Shown here piece after piece: positions 23,898 through 37,200 of a stretch of 64,000 nt of DNA (position 1 is its first letter; each line of letters begins with the position of its first letter). The notes below the pieces were generated by a model, which saw only the letters and a list, made by a program, of their open reading frames with translations, was not told where the DNA came from and did no database searches. Where the stretch lies: the NCBI GenBank assembly GCA_964023205.1, contig OZ026841.1, positions 29,092,399 through 29,156,398 on the forward strand, read 5' to 3'. The position numbers and the translations under genes were made by a program. This DNA is from Lutraria lutraria. Taxonomy: Eukaryota > Mollusca > Bivalvia > Venerida > Mactridae.

Positions 23898-25175
23898 AAG
23901 GATCTGGCGTGTGAGAATAGTATGGTTCATGCATTACGTAATATGTCAACAAAAGTGTACTAAATATTGACCTTAGATGGAACGATGGTCTCTACTTCCG
24001 GATGGTCGTTCATTTTAGTTTTTTTTTGTAGTTCAGAATAGACCATGAACTAAAAAAGTCATGCTTTTCTGAGGAAAAAATATGTAACAAACCCATGTCG
24101 TTAGCCTTTGGTATGTTACTTAAATACAACACCTATATATAAAGCGATTTATTATAATTATGTCATGCCTGATTTGAAATTTTATTTTTTGTATACAATG
24201 TACTATGTCTATATATGTCTATATACGTATACAATGGTGTTATAATCAGAGATCAAGCCTTTAAGCTTGTTATAAGCTCGTGGTGCTCGTTAAATAACTC
24301 GCCATTTTGCTGTTATAGAATGACCCAGATCTTTGAACGGGATTATCTGCGAAATATGTTCTTTATGGATAAATAACATACCTTGATCTTAATGGTGGTT
24401 AAATGTTTCGATACGAACTACCTATTCTCACCAACTTTAGCTGTCGCGCAATCATTTCTCTATCGAAGACTAAAAGCTCAATCGTGAATAGTTTGTAGGT
24501 TCTTAGAACACTCAAAGGTTTTGTCGATTGATTCTAAGAAACTATGATACAACTTAATTTAAGACCTACATCTACATGCACGTGAGTGAAAACCTATATG
24601 ACTGTTTTCAAAATAATTCAGGTCATTCATTTAATGTTGCAAAAAGAACAAAAAACATGTTTAAAATATTTTCCGAAAATATATATAAAAATGTGTATGA
24701 CCCCGTATCGAAAGATAGGGGCGTATTGTTTGTGGTTCGTTTTTACCAAACTTCAACCTTGTTTATAACATTAAGATTTCAATCCCTCTACAGGACTAGC
24801 GTTGTTTTACTAATGCTAATACAGGAAATCCAAAAAGAATACGCAAGCCACACATACGTTAAAATGTGACACGATTATACAATGTCCTCAGGCATCTTGG
24901 AAAATGTCTCATATAACGAGCACACTGGCATTATCATTTTCTTCAGTTTTGTCTCCAAGTTTAAAAGAACATTTACTTGCAATAGACAAATTAATGTCCA
25001 TCCTTCGGTTATTTATTGAATCGTTAAACAGTTTACTAGTATAACTTCGCGATGTCTGTATCTGGTATTGAAAAATTGAATGGTCTGAAAAAAAGAACAA
25101 ATCCGTAGACAAATTTACCTATTTTACGGACACGACATATTTATAAATTCGTTTTATGTTAAATACGGGTTATTT
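23898..25175. other. intergenic, nothing recognised
   Basis: The open frames 24576-24869 and 24586-24768 overlap in different frames and match nothing known. The (TCTATATA) run near 24210 is simple sequence. Confidence 0.35.
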
Positions 25176-25296
25176 ACAGTGAAACCTGTTTATCGAAACT
25201 TCTTTTGAGACCAAAATAAACGGTTTTGATTGTTTAGATGATTCGAGCATAAAGCTGAAACAGAAGCATACTAGGGAAGACCGGTCCAAAGTAAAA
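25176..25296 (+). mobile_element. DNA-transposon end-like sequence abutting the satellite
   Basis: ACAGTGAAACCTGTTTATCG followed by AAACTTCTTTTGAGACC resembles the terminal repeat of pogo/Tigger-type elements (CAGTGAAACC...). It runs straight into diverged satellite units, beginning AAGTGGTCGTAGTATCGAGC near 25295. No transposase is present. Confidence 0.4.
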
Positions 25297-28200
25297 GTGG
25301 TCGTAGTATCGAGCGGTCTTAATGTATAAGTGGGTGTTATGTTGAGAGTGTCTAACTATATAAGTTGTCGTTATATTGAGGAGAGGGTCTTACTATATAA
25401 GTGGTCGTTATATTGAGGAGAGGGTCTTACTATATAAGTGGCGTTATGTTGAGGAGAGGGTCTTACTATATAAGTGGTCGTTATATTGAGGAGAGGGTCT
25501 TACTATATAAGTGGCGTTATGTTGAGGAGAGGGTCTTACTATATAAGTGGTCGTTATGTTGAGAGGAGGGTCTTACTATATAAGTGGCGTTATATTGAGG
25601 AGAGGGTCTTACTATATAAGTGGCGTTATGTTGAGAGGAGGGTCTTACTATATAAGTGGTCGTTATATTGAGAGGAGGGTCTTACTATATAAGTGGTCGT
25701 TATGTTGAGGAGTGGGTCTTACTATATAAGTGGCGTTATGTTGAGAGGAGGGTCTTACTATATAAGTGGCGTTATGTTGAGAGGAGGGTCTTACTATATA
25801 AGTGGCGTTATGTTGAGGAGAGGGTCTTACTATATAAAAGGTTGTTGTGTTGTTAGGAGGGTCTTACTATATAAGTGGCGTTATGTTGAGAGGAGGGTCC
25901 TACTATATAAGTGGCGTTATGTTGAGGAGAGGGTCTTACTATATAAGTGGTCGTTATATTGAGGAGAGGGTCTTACTATATAAAAGGTTGTTGTGTTGTT
26001 AGGAGGGTCTTACTATATAAGTGGCGTTATGTTGAGAGGAGGGTCCTACTATATAAGTGGCGTTATGTTGAGAGGAGGGTCTTACTATATAAGTGGCGTT
26101 ATGTTGAGAGGAGGGTCTTACTATATAAGTGGCGTTATGTTGAGGAGAGGGTCTTACTATATAAAAGGTTGTTGTGTTGTTAGGAGGGTCTTACTATATA
26201 AGTGGCGTTATGTTGAGAGGAGGGTCCTTCTATATAAGTGGCGTTATGTTGAGAGGAGGGTCTTACTATATAAGTGGCGTTATGTTGAGGAGAGGGTCTT
26301 ACAATATAAGTGGCGTTATGTTGAGGAGAGGGTCTTACTATATAAGTGGTCGTTATATTGAGGAGAGGGTCTTACTATATAAGTGGCGTTATGTTGAGGA
26401 GAGGGTCTTACTATATAAGTGGTCGTTATGTTGAGGAGAGGGTCTTACTATATAAGTGGCGTTATGTTGAGAGGAGGGTCTTACTATATAAGTGGCGTTA
26501 TGTTGAGAGGAGGGTCTTACTATATAAGTGGCGTTATGTTGAGGAGAGGGTCTTACTATATAAAAGGTTGTTGTGTTGTTAGGAGGGTCTTACTATATAA
26601 GTGGCGTTATGTTGAGAGGAGGGTCCTACTATATAAGTGGCGTTATGTTGAGGAGAGGGTCTTACTATATAAGTGGTCGTTATATTGAGGAGAGGGTCTT
26701 ACTATATAAAAGGTTGTTGTGTTGTTAGGAGGGTCTTACTATATAAGTGGCGTTATGTTGAGAGGAGGGTCCTACTATATAAGTGGCGTTATGTTGAGAG
26801 GAGGGTCTTACTATATAAGTGGCGTTATGTTGAGAGGAGGGTCTTACTATATAAGTGGCGTTATGTTGTTAGGAGGGTCTTACTATATAAGTGGTCGTTA
26901 TATTGAGAGGAGGGTCTTACTATATAAGTGGCGTTATGTTGAGAGGAGGGTCTTACTATATAAGTGGCGTTATGTTGAGCAGAGGGTCTTACTATATAAG
27001 TGGCGTTATATTGAGGAGAGGGTCTTACTATATAAGTGGCGTTATGTTGAGGAGAGGGTCTTACTATATAAGTGGCGTTATATTGAGGAGAGGGTCTTAC
27101 TATATAAGTGGCGTTATGTTGAGGAGAGGGTCTTACTATATAAGTGGCGTTATATTGAGGAGAGGGTCTTACTATATAAGTGGCGTTATATTGAGGAGAG
27201 GGTCTTACTATATAAGTGGCGTTATGTTGAGGAGAGGGTCTTACTATATAAGTGGCGTTATGTTGAGGAGAGGGTCTTACTATATAAGTGGCGTTATGTT
27301 GAGGAGAGGGTCTTACTATATAAGTGGCGTTATATTGAGGAGAGGGTCTTACTATATAAGTGGCGTTATGTTGAGGAGAGGGTCTTACTATATAAGTGGC
27401 GTTATGTTGAGGAGAGGGTCTTACTATATAAGTGGCGTTATGTTGAGAGGAGGGTCTTACTATATAAGTGGTCGTTATGTTGAGGAGAGGGTCTTACTAT
27501 ATAAGTGGCGTTATGTTGAGAGGAGGGTCTTACTATATAAGTGGCGTTATGTTGAGGAGAGGGTCTTACTATATAAGTGGCGTAATGTTGAGGAGAGGGT
27601 CTTACTATATAAGTGGCGTTATGTTGAGAGGAGGGTCTTACTATATAACTGGTCGTTATGTTGAGAGGAGGGTCTTACTATATAAGTGGTCGTTATGTTG
27701 AGAGGAGGGTCTTACTATATAAGTGGCGTTATGTTGAGGAGAGGGTCTTACTATATAAGTGGTCGTTATATTGAGGAGAGGGTCTTACTATATAAAAGGT
27801 CGTTATATTGAGGAGAGGGTCTTACTATATAAGTGGCGTTATGTTGAGAGGAGGGTCTTACTATATAAGTGGCTATATGTTGAGGAGAGGGTCTTACTAT
27901 ATAAGTGGCGTTATGTTGAGGAGAGGGTCTTACTATATAAGTGGCGTTATGTTGAGAGGAGGGTCTTACTATATAAGTGGCGTTATATTGAGGAGAGGGT
28001 CTTACTATATAAGTGGCGTTATGTTGAGGAGAGGGTCTTACTATATAAGTGGCGTTATATTGAGGAGAGGGTCTTACTATATAAGTGGCGTTATGTTGAG
28101 AGGAGGGTCTTACTATATAAGTGGTCGTTATGTTGAGGAGAGGGTCTTACTATATAAGTGGCGTTATGTTGAGGAGAGGGTCTTACTATATAAGTGGCGT

Positions 28201-31200
28201 TATGTTGAGAGGAGGGTCTTACTATATAAGTGGCGTTATGTTGAGAGGAGGGTCTTACTATATAAGTGGCGTTATGTTGTTAGGAGGGTCTTACTATATA
28301 AGTGGTCGTTATATTGAGAGGAGGGTCTTACTATATAAGTGGCGTTATGTTGAGAGGAGGGTCTTACTATATAAGTGGCGTTATGTTGAGGAGAGGGTCT
28401 TACTATATAAGTGGCGTTATGTTGAGGAGAGGGTCTTACTATATAAGTGGCGTTATGTTGAGAGGAGGGTCTTACTATATAAGTGGTCGTTATGTTGAGA
28501 GGAGGGTCTTACTATATAAGTGGTCGTTATGTTGAGAGGAGGGTCTTACTATATAAGTGGCGTTATGTTGAGGAGAGGGTCTTACTATATAAGTGGTCGT
28601 TATATTGAGGAGAGGGTCTTACTATATAAGTGGTCGTTATATTGAGGAGAGGGTCTTACTATATAAGTGGCGTTATGTTGAGAGGAGGGTCTTACTATAT
28701 AAGTGGCGTTATGTTGAGGAGAGGGTCTTACTATATAAGTGGCGTTATGTTGAGGAGAGGGTCTTACTATATAATTGGTCGTTATATTGAGGAGAGGGTC
28801 TTACTATATAAGTGGTCGTTATATTGAGGAGAGGGTCTTACTATATAAGTGGCGTTATGTTGAGAGGAGGGTCTTACTATATAAGTGGCGTTATGTTGAG
28901 GAGAGGGTCTTACTATATAAGTGGCGTTATGTTGAGGAGAGGGTCTTACTATATAAAAGGTTGTTGTGTTGTTAGGAGGGTCTTACTATATAAGTGGCGT
29001 TATGTTGAGAGGAGGGTCCTACTATATAAGTGGCGTTATGTTGAGAGGAGGGTCTTACTATATAAGTGGCGTTATGTTGAGAGGAGGGTCTTACTATATA
29101 AGGGGCGTTATGTTGTTAGGAGGGTCTTACTATATAAGTGGTCGTTATATTGAGAGGAGGGTCTTACTATATAAGTGGCGTTATGTTGAGAGGAGGGTCT
29201 TACTATATAAGTGGCGTTATGTTGAGGAGAGGGTCTTACTATATAAAAGGTTGTTGTGTTGTTAGGAGGGTCTTACTATATAAGTGGCGTTATGTTGAGG
29301 AGAGGGTCTTACTATATAAGTGGCGTTATATTGAGGAGAGGGTCTTACTATATAAGTGTCGTTATGTTGAGGAGAGGGTCTTACTATATAAGTGGCGTTA
29401 TGTTGAGGAGAGGGTCTTACTATATAAGTGGTCGTTATGTTGAGAGGAGGGTCTTACTATATAAGTGGTCGTTATGTTGAGAGGAGGGTCTTACTATATA
29501 AGTGGCGTTATGTTGAGGAGAGGGTCTTACTATATAAGTGGTCGTTATATTGAGGAGAGGGTCTTACTATATAAGTGGTCGTTATATTGAGGAGAGGGTC
29601 TTACTATATAAGTGGCGTTATGTTGAGAGGAGGGTCTTACTATATTATTGGCGTTATGTTGACAGGAGGGTCTTACTATATAAGTGGCGTTTTGTTGAGA
29701 GGAGGGTCTTACTATACAAGTGGACGTTATATTGAGGAGAGGGTCTTACTGTATAAGTGGTCGTTATATTGAGGAGAGGGTCTTACTATATAAGTGGCGT
29801 TATGTTGAGAGGAGGGTCTTACTATATAAGTGGTCGTTGTGTTGAGAGGAGGGTCTTACTATATAAGTGGTCGTTATGTTGTTAGGAGGGTCTTATTATA
29901 TAAGTGGCGTTATGTTGAGAGGAGGGTCCTACTATATAAGTGGTCGTTATGTTGTTAGGAGGGTCTTACTATATAAGTGGTCGTTATGTTGTTAGGAGGG
30001 TCTTACTATATAAGTGGTCGTTATGTTGAAAGGAGGGTCTTACTATATAAGTGGTCGTTATGTTGTTAGGAGGGTCTTACTATATAAGTGGTCGTTATGT
30101 TGAGAGGAGGGTCTTACTATATAAATGGTCGTTATGTTGTTAGGAGGGTCTTACTATATAAGTGGTCGTTATGTTGAAAGGAGGGTCTGACTATATAAGT
30201 GGTCGTTATGTTGTTAGGAGGGTCTTACTATATAAGTGGTCGTTGTGTTGAGAGGAGGGTCCTACTATATAAGTGGTCGTTATGTTGTTAGGAGGGTCTT
30301 ACTATTTAAGTGGTCGTTGTGTTGAGAGGAGGGTCTGACTATATAAGTGGTCGTTATGTTGTTAGGAGGGTCTTACTATATAAGTGGTCGTTGTGTTGAG
30401 AGGAGGGTCTTACTATATAAGTGGTCGTTATGTTGTTAGGAGGGTCTTACTATATAAGTGGTCGTTGTGTTGAGAGGAGGGTCTTACTATATAAGTGGTC
30501 GTTATGTTGAGGAGAGGGTCTTACTATATAAGTGGCGTTATGTTGAGGAGAGGGTCTGACTATATAAGTGGCGTTATGTTGAGAGGAGGGTCTTACTATA
30601 TAATTGGCGTTATGTTGAGAGGAGGGTCTTACTATATAAATGGTCGTTATGTTGTTAGGAGGGTCTTACTATATAAGTGGTCGTTATGTTGAAAGGAGGG
30701 TCTGACTATATAAGTGGTCGTTATGTTGTTAGGAGGGTCTTACTATATAAGTGGTCGTTGTGTTGAGAGGAGGGTCCTACTATATAAGTGGTCGTTATGT
30801 TGTTAGGAGGGTCTTACTATTTAAGTGGTCGTTGTGTTGAGAGGAGGGTCTGACTATATAAGTGGTCGTTATGTTGTTAGGAGGGTCTTACTATATAAGT
30901 GGTCGTTGTGTTGAGAGGAGGGTCTTACTATATAAGTGGTCGTTATGTTGTTAGGAGGGTCTTACTATATAAGTGGTCGTTGTGTTGAGAGGAGGGTCTT
31001 ACTATATAAGTGGTCGTTATGTTGAGGAGAGGGTCTTACTATATAAGTGGCGTTATGTTGAGAGGAGGGTCTTACTATATAAGTGGTCGTTGTGTTGAGA
31101 GGAGGGTCTTACTATATAAGTGGTCGTTATGTTGTTAGGAGGGTCTTATTATATAAGTGGCGTTATGTTGAGAGGAGGGTCCTACTATATAAGTGGTCGT

Positions 31201-34200
31201 TATGTTGTTAGGAGGGTCTTACTATATAAGTGGTCGTTATGTTGTTAGGAGGGTCTTACTATATAAGTGGTCGTTATGTTGAAAGGAGGGTCTTACTATA
31301 TAAGTGGTCGTTATGTTGTTAGGAGGGTCTTACTATATAAGTGGTCGTTATGTTGAGAGGAGGGTCTTACTATATAAATGGTCGTTATGTTGTTAGGAGG
31401 GTCTTACTATATAAGTGGTCGTTATGTTGAAAGGAGGGTCTGACTATATAAGTGGTCGTTATGTTGTTAGGAGGGTCTTACTATATAAGTGGTCGTTGTG
31501 TTGAGAGGAGGGTCCTACTATATAAGTGGTCGTTATGTTGTTAGGAGGGTCTTACTATTTAAGTGGTCGTTGTGTTGAGAGGAGGGTCTGACTATATAAG
31601 TGGTCGTTATGTTGTTAGGAGGGTCTTACTATATAAGTGGTCGTTGTGTTGAGAGGAGGGTCTTACTATATAAGTGGTCGTTATGTTGTTAGGAGGGTCT
31701 TACTATATAAGTGGTCGTTGTGTTGAGAGGAGGGTCTTACTATATAAGTGGTCGTTATGTTGAGGAGAGGGTCTTACTATATAAGTGGCGTTATGTTGAG
31801 GAGAGGGTCTGACTATATAAGTGGCGTTATGTTGAGAGGAGGGTCTTACTATATAATTGGCGTTATGTTGAGAGGAGGGTCTTACTATATAAGTGGTCGT
31901 TATGTTGAGGAGAGGGTCTTACTATATAAGTGGCGGTATGTTGAGAGGAGGGTCTTACTATATAAGTGGTCGTTATGTTGAGGAGAGGGTCTTACTATAT
32001 AAGTGGTCGTTATATTGAGGAGAGGGTCTTACTATATAAGTGGCGTTATGTTGAGAAGAGGGTCTTACTATATAAGTGGTCGTTATATTGAGGAGAGGGT
32101 CTTACTATATAAGTGGCGTTATGTTGAGAGGAGGGTCTTACTATATATGTGGTCGTTATATTGAGGAGAGGGTCTTACTATATAAAAGGTTGTTGTGTTG
32201 TTAGGAGGGTCTTACTATATAAGTGGCGTTATATTGAGGAGAGGGTCTTACTATATAAGTGTCGTTATGTTGAGGAGAGGGTCTTACTATATAAGTGGCG
32301 TTATGTTGAGGAGAGGGTCTTACTATATAAGTGGTCGTTATGTTGAGAGGAGGGTCTTACTATATAAGTGGTCGTTATGTTGAGAGGAGGGTCTTACTAT
32401 ATAAGTGGCGTTATGTTGAGGAGAGGGTCTTACTATATAAGTGGTCGTTATATTGAGGAGAGGGTCTTACTATATAAGTGGTCGTTATATTGAGGAGAGG
32501 GTCTTACTATATAAGTGGCGTTATGTTGAGAGGAGGGTCTTACTATATTATTGGCGTTATGTTGAGAGGAGGGTCTTACTATATAAGTGGCGTTTTGTTG
32601 AGAGGAGGGTCTTACTATACAAGTGGACGTTATATTGAGGAGAGGGTCTTACTGTATAAGTGGTCGTTATATTGAGGAGAGGGTCTTACTATATAAGTGG
32701 CGTTATGTTGAGAGGAGGGTCTTACTATATAAGTGGTCGTTGTGTTGAGAGGAGGGTCTTACTATATAAGTGGTCGTTATGTTGTTAGGAGGGTCTTATT
32801 ATATAAGTGGCGTTATGTTGAGAGGAGGGTCCTACTATATAAGTGGTCGTTATGTTGTTAGGAGGGTCTTACTATATAAGTGGTCGTTATGTTGTTAGGA
32901 GGGTCTTACTATATAAGTGGTCGTTATGTTGAAAGGAGGGTCTTACTATATAAGTGGTCGTTATGTTGTTAGGAAGGTCTTACTATATAAGTGGTCGTTA
33001 TGTTGAGAGGAGGGTCTTACTATATAAATGGTCGTTATGTTGTTCGGAGGGTCTTACTATATAAGTGGTCGTTATGTTGAAAGGAGGGTCTGACTATATA
33101 AGTGGTCGTTATGTTGTTAGGAGGGTCTTACTATATAAGTGGTCGTTGTGTTGAGAGGAGGGTCCTACTATATAAGTGGTCGTTATGTTGTTAGGAGGGT
33201 CTTACTATTTAAGTGGTCGTTGTGTTGAGAGGAGGGTCTGACTATATAAGTGGTCGTTATGTTGTTAGGAGGGTCTTACTATATAAGTGGTCGTTGTGTT
33301 GAGAGGAGGGTCTTACTATATAAGTGGTCGTTATGTTGTTAGGAGGGTCTTACTATATAAGTGGTCGTTGTGTTGAGAGGAGGGTCTTACTATATAAGTG
33401 GTCGTTATGTTGTTAGGAGGGTCTTACTATATAAGTGGTCGTTATGTTGAAAGGAGGGTCTGACTATATAAGTGGTCGTTATGTTGTTAGGAGGGTCTTA
33501 CTATTTAAGCGGTCGTTGTGTTGAGAGGAGGGTCTGACTATATAAGTGGTCGTTATGTTGTTAGGAGGGTCTTACTATATAAGTGGTCGTTATGTTGTTA
33601 GGAGGGTCTTACTATATAAGTGGTCGTTATGTTGTTAGGAGGGTCTTACTATATAAGTGGTCGTTGTGTTGAGAGGAGGGTCTTACTATATAAGTGGTCG
33701 TTATGTTGTTAGGAGGTTCTTACTATATAAGTGGTCGTTATGTTGAGGAGAGGGTCTTACTATATAAGTGGCGTTATGTTGAGAGGAGGGTCTTACTATA
33801 TAAGTGGTCGTTATATTGAGGAGAGGGTCTTACTATATAAAAGGTTGTTGTGTTGTTAGGAGGGTCTTACTATATAAGTGGCGTTATATTGAGGAGAGGG
33901 TCTTACTATATAAGTGTCGTTATGTTGAGGAGAGGGTCTTACTATATAAGTGGCGTTATGTTGAGGAGAGGGTCTTACTATATAAGTGGTCGTTATTTTG
34001 AGAGGAGGGTCTTACTATATAAGTGGCGTTGTGTTGAGAGGAGGGTCTTACTATATAAGTGGTCGTTATGTTGAGAGGAGGGTCTTACTATATAAGTGGT
34101 CGTTATGTTGTTAGGAGGGTCTTACTATATAAGTGGTCGTTATGTTGAAAGGAGGGTCTTACTATATAAGTGGTCGTTATGTTGTTAGGAGGGTCTTACT

Positions 34201-37200
34201 ATATAAGTGGTCGTTATGTTGAGAGGAGGGTCTTACTATATAAATGGTCGTTATGTTGTTAGGAGGGTCTTACTATATAAGTGGTCGTTATGTTGAAAGG
34301 AGGGTCTGACTATATAAGTGGTCGTTATGTTGTTAGGAGGGTCTTACTATATAAGTGGTCGTTATGTTGAAAGGAGGGTCTGACTATATAAGTGGTCGTT
34401 ATGTTGTTAGGAGGGTCTTACTATATAAGTGGTCGTTGTGTTGAGAGGAGGGTCCTACTATATAAGTGGTCGTTATGTTGTTAGGAGGGTCTTACTATTT
34501 AAGTGGTCGTTGTGTTGAGAGGAGGGTCTGACTATATAAGTGGTCGTTATGTTGTTAGGAGGGTCTTACTATATAAGTGGTCGTTGTGTTGAGAGGAGGG
34601 TCTTACTATATAAGTGGTCGTTATGTTGTTAGGAGGGTCTTACTATATAAGTGGTCGTTGTGTTGAGAGGAGGGTCTTACTATATAAGTGGTCGTTATGT
34701 TGAGGAGAGGGTCTTACTATATAAGTGGCGTTATGTTGAGGAGAGGGTCTGACTATATAAGTGGCGTTATGTTGAGAGGAGGGTCTTACTATATAATTGG
34801 CGTTATGTTGAGAGGAGGGTCTTACTATATAAATGGTCGTTATGTTGTTAGGAGGGTCTTACTATATAAGTGGTCGTTATGTTGAAAGGAGGGTCTGACT
34901 ATATAAGTGGTCGTTATGTTGTTAGGAGGGTCTTACTATATAAGTGGTCGTTGTGTTGAGAGGAGGGTCCTACTATATAAGTGGTCGTTATGTTGTTAGG
35001 AGGGTCTTACTATTTAAGTGGTCGTTGTGTTGAGAGGAGGGTCTGACTATATAAGTGGTCGTTATGTTGTTAGGAGGGTCTTACTATATAAGTGGTCGTT
35101 GTGTTGAGAGGAGGGTCTTACTATATAAGTGGTCGTTATGTTGTTAGGAGGGTCTTACTATATAAGTGGTCGTTGTGTTGAGAGGAGGGTCTTACTATAT
35201 AAGTGGTCGTTATGTTGAGGAGAGGGTCTTACTATATAAGTGGCGTTATGTTGAGAGGAGGGTCTTACTATATAAGTGGTCGTTGTGTTGAGAGGAGGGT
35301 CTTACTATATAAGTGGTCGTTATGTTGTTAGGAGGGTCTTATTATATAAGTGGCGTTATGTTGAGAGGAGGGTCCTACTATATAAGTGGTCGTTATGTTG
35401 TTAGGAGGGTCTTACTATATAAGTGGTCGTTATGTTGTTAGGAGGGTCTTACTATATAAGTGGTCGTTATGTTGAAAGGAGGGTCTTACTATATAAGTGG
35501 TCGTTATGTTGTTAGGAGGGTCTTACTATATAAGTGGTCGTTATGTTGAGAGGAGGGTCTTACTATATAAATGGTCGTTATGTTGTTAGGAGGGTCTTAC
35601 TATATAAGTGGTCGTTATGTTGAAAGGAGGGTCTGACTATATAAGTGGTCGTTATGTTGTTAGGAGGGTCTTACTATATAAGTGGTCGTTGTGTTGAGAG
35701 GAGGGTCCTACTATATAAGTGGTCGTTATGTTGTTAGGAGGGTCTTACTATTTAAGTGGTCGTTGTGTTGAGAGGAGGGTCTGACTATATAAGTGGTCGT
35801 TATGTTGTTAGGAGGGTCTTACTATATAAGTGGTCGTTGTGTTGAGAGGAGGGTCTTACTATATAAGTGGTCGTTATGTTGTTAGGAGGGTCTTACTATA
35901 TAAGTGGTCGTTGTGTTGAGAGGAGGGTCTTACTATATAAGTGGTCGTTATGTTGAGGAGAGGGTCTTACTATATAAGTGGCGTTATGTTGAGGAGAGGG
36001 TCTGACTATATAAGTGGCGTTATGTTGAGAGGAGGGTCTTACTATATAATTGGCGTTATGTTGAGAGGAGGGTCTTACTATATAAGTGGTCGTTATGTTG
36101 AGGAGAGGGTCTTACTATATAAGTGGCGGTATGTTGAGAGGAGGGTCTTACTATATAAGTGGTCGTTATGTTGAGGAGAGGGTCTTACTATATAAGTGGT
36201 CGTTATATTGAGGAGAGGGTCTTACTATATAAGTGGCGTTATGTTGAGAAGAGGGTCTTACTATATAAGTGGTCGTTATATTGAGGAGAGGGTCTTACTA
36301 TATAAGTGGCGTTATGTTGAGAGGAGGGTCTTACTATATATGTGGTCGTTATATTGAGGAGAGGGTCTTACTATATAAAAGGTTGTTGTGTTGTTAGGAG
36401 GGTCTTACTATATAAGTGGCGTTATATTGAGGAGAGGGTCTTACTATATAAGTGTCGTTATGTTGAGGAGAGGGTCTTACTATATAAGTGGCGTTATGTT
36501 GAGGAGAGGGTCTTACTATATAAGTGGTCGTTATGTTGAGAGGAGGGTCTTACTATATAAGTGGTCGTTATGTTGAGAGGAGGGTCTTACTATATAAGTG
36601 GCGTTATGTTGAGGAGAGGGTCTTACTATATAAGTGGTCGTTATATTGAGGAGAGGGTCTTACTATATAAGTGGTCGTTATATTGAGGAGAGGGTCTTAC
36701 TATATAAGTGGCGTTATGTTGAGAGGAGGGTCTTACTATATTATTGGCGTTATGTTGAGAGGAGGGTCTTACTATATAAGTGGCGTTTTGTTGAGAGGAG
36801 GGTCTTACTATACAAGTGGACGTTATATTGAGGAGAGGGTCTTACTGTATAAGTGGTCGTTATATTGAGGAGAGGGTCTTACTATATAAGTGGCGTTATG
36901 TTGAGAGGAGGGTCTTACTATATAAGTGGTCGTTGTGTTGAGAGGAGGGTCTTACTATATAAGTGGTCGTTATGTTGTTAGGAGGGTCTTATTATATAAG
37001 TGGCGTTATGTTGAGAGGAGGGTCCTACTATATAAGTGGTCGTTATGTTGTTAGGAGGGTCTTACTATATAAGTGGTCGTTATGTTGTTAGGAGGGTCTT
37101 ACTATATAAGTGGTCGTTATGTTGAAAGGAGGGTCTTACTATATAAGTGGTCGTTATGTTGTTAGGAAGGTCTTACTATATAAGTGGTCGTTATGTTGAG

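Noticed and set aside
23755..23970. Small gene behind TATATAA at 23694
   Set aside because: The 71-codon frame matches nothing and runs through a copy of the hairpin element.
26719..27664. Open frames of 254 and 257 codons
   Set aside because: They are periodic readings of the 36-bp satellite in two different frames, begin and end where a 37-bp unit shifts the frame, and have no gene context.
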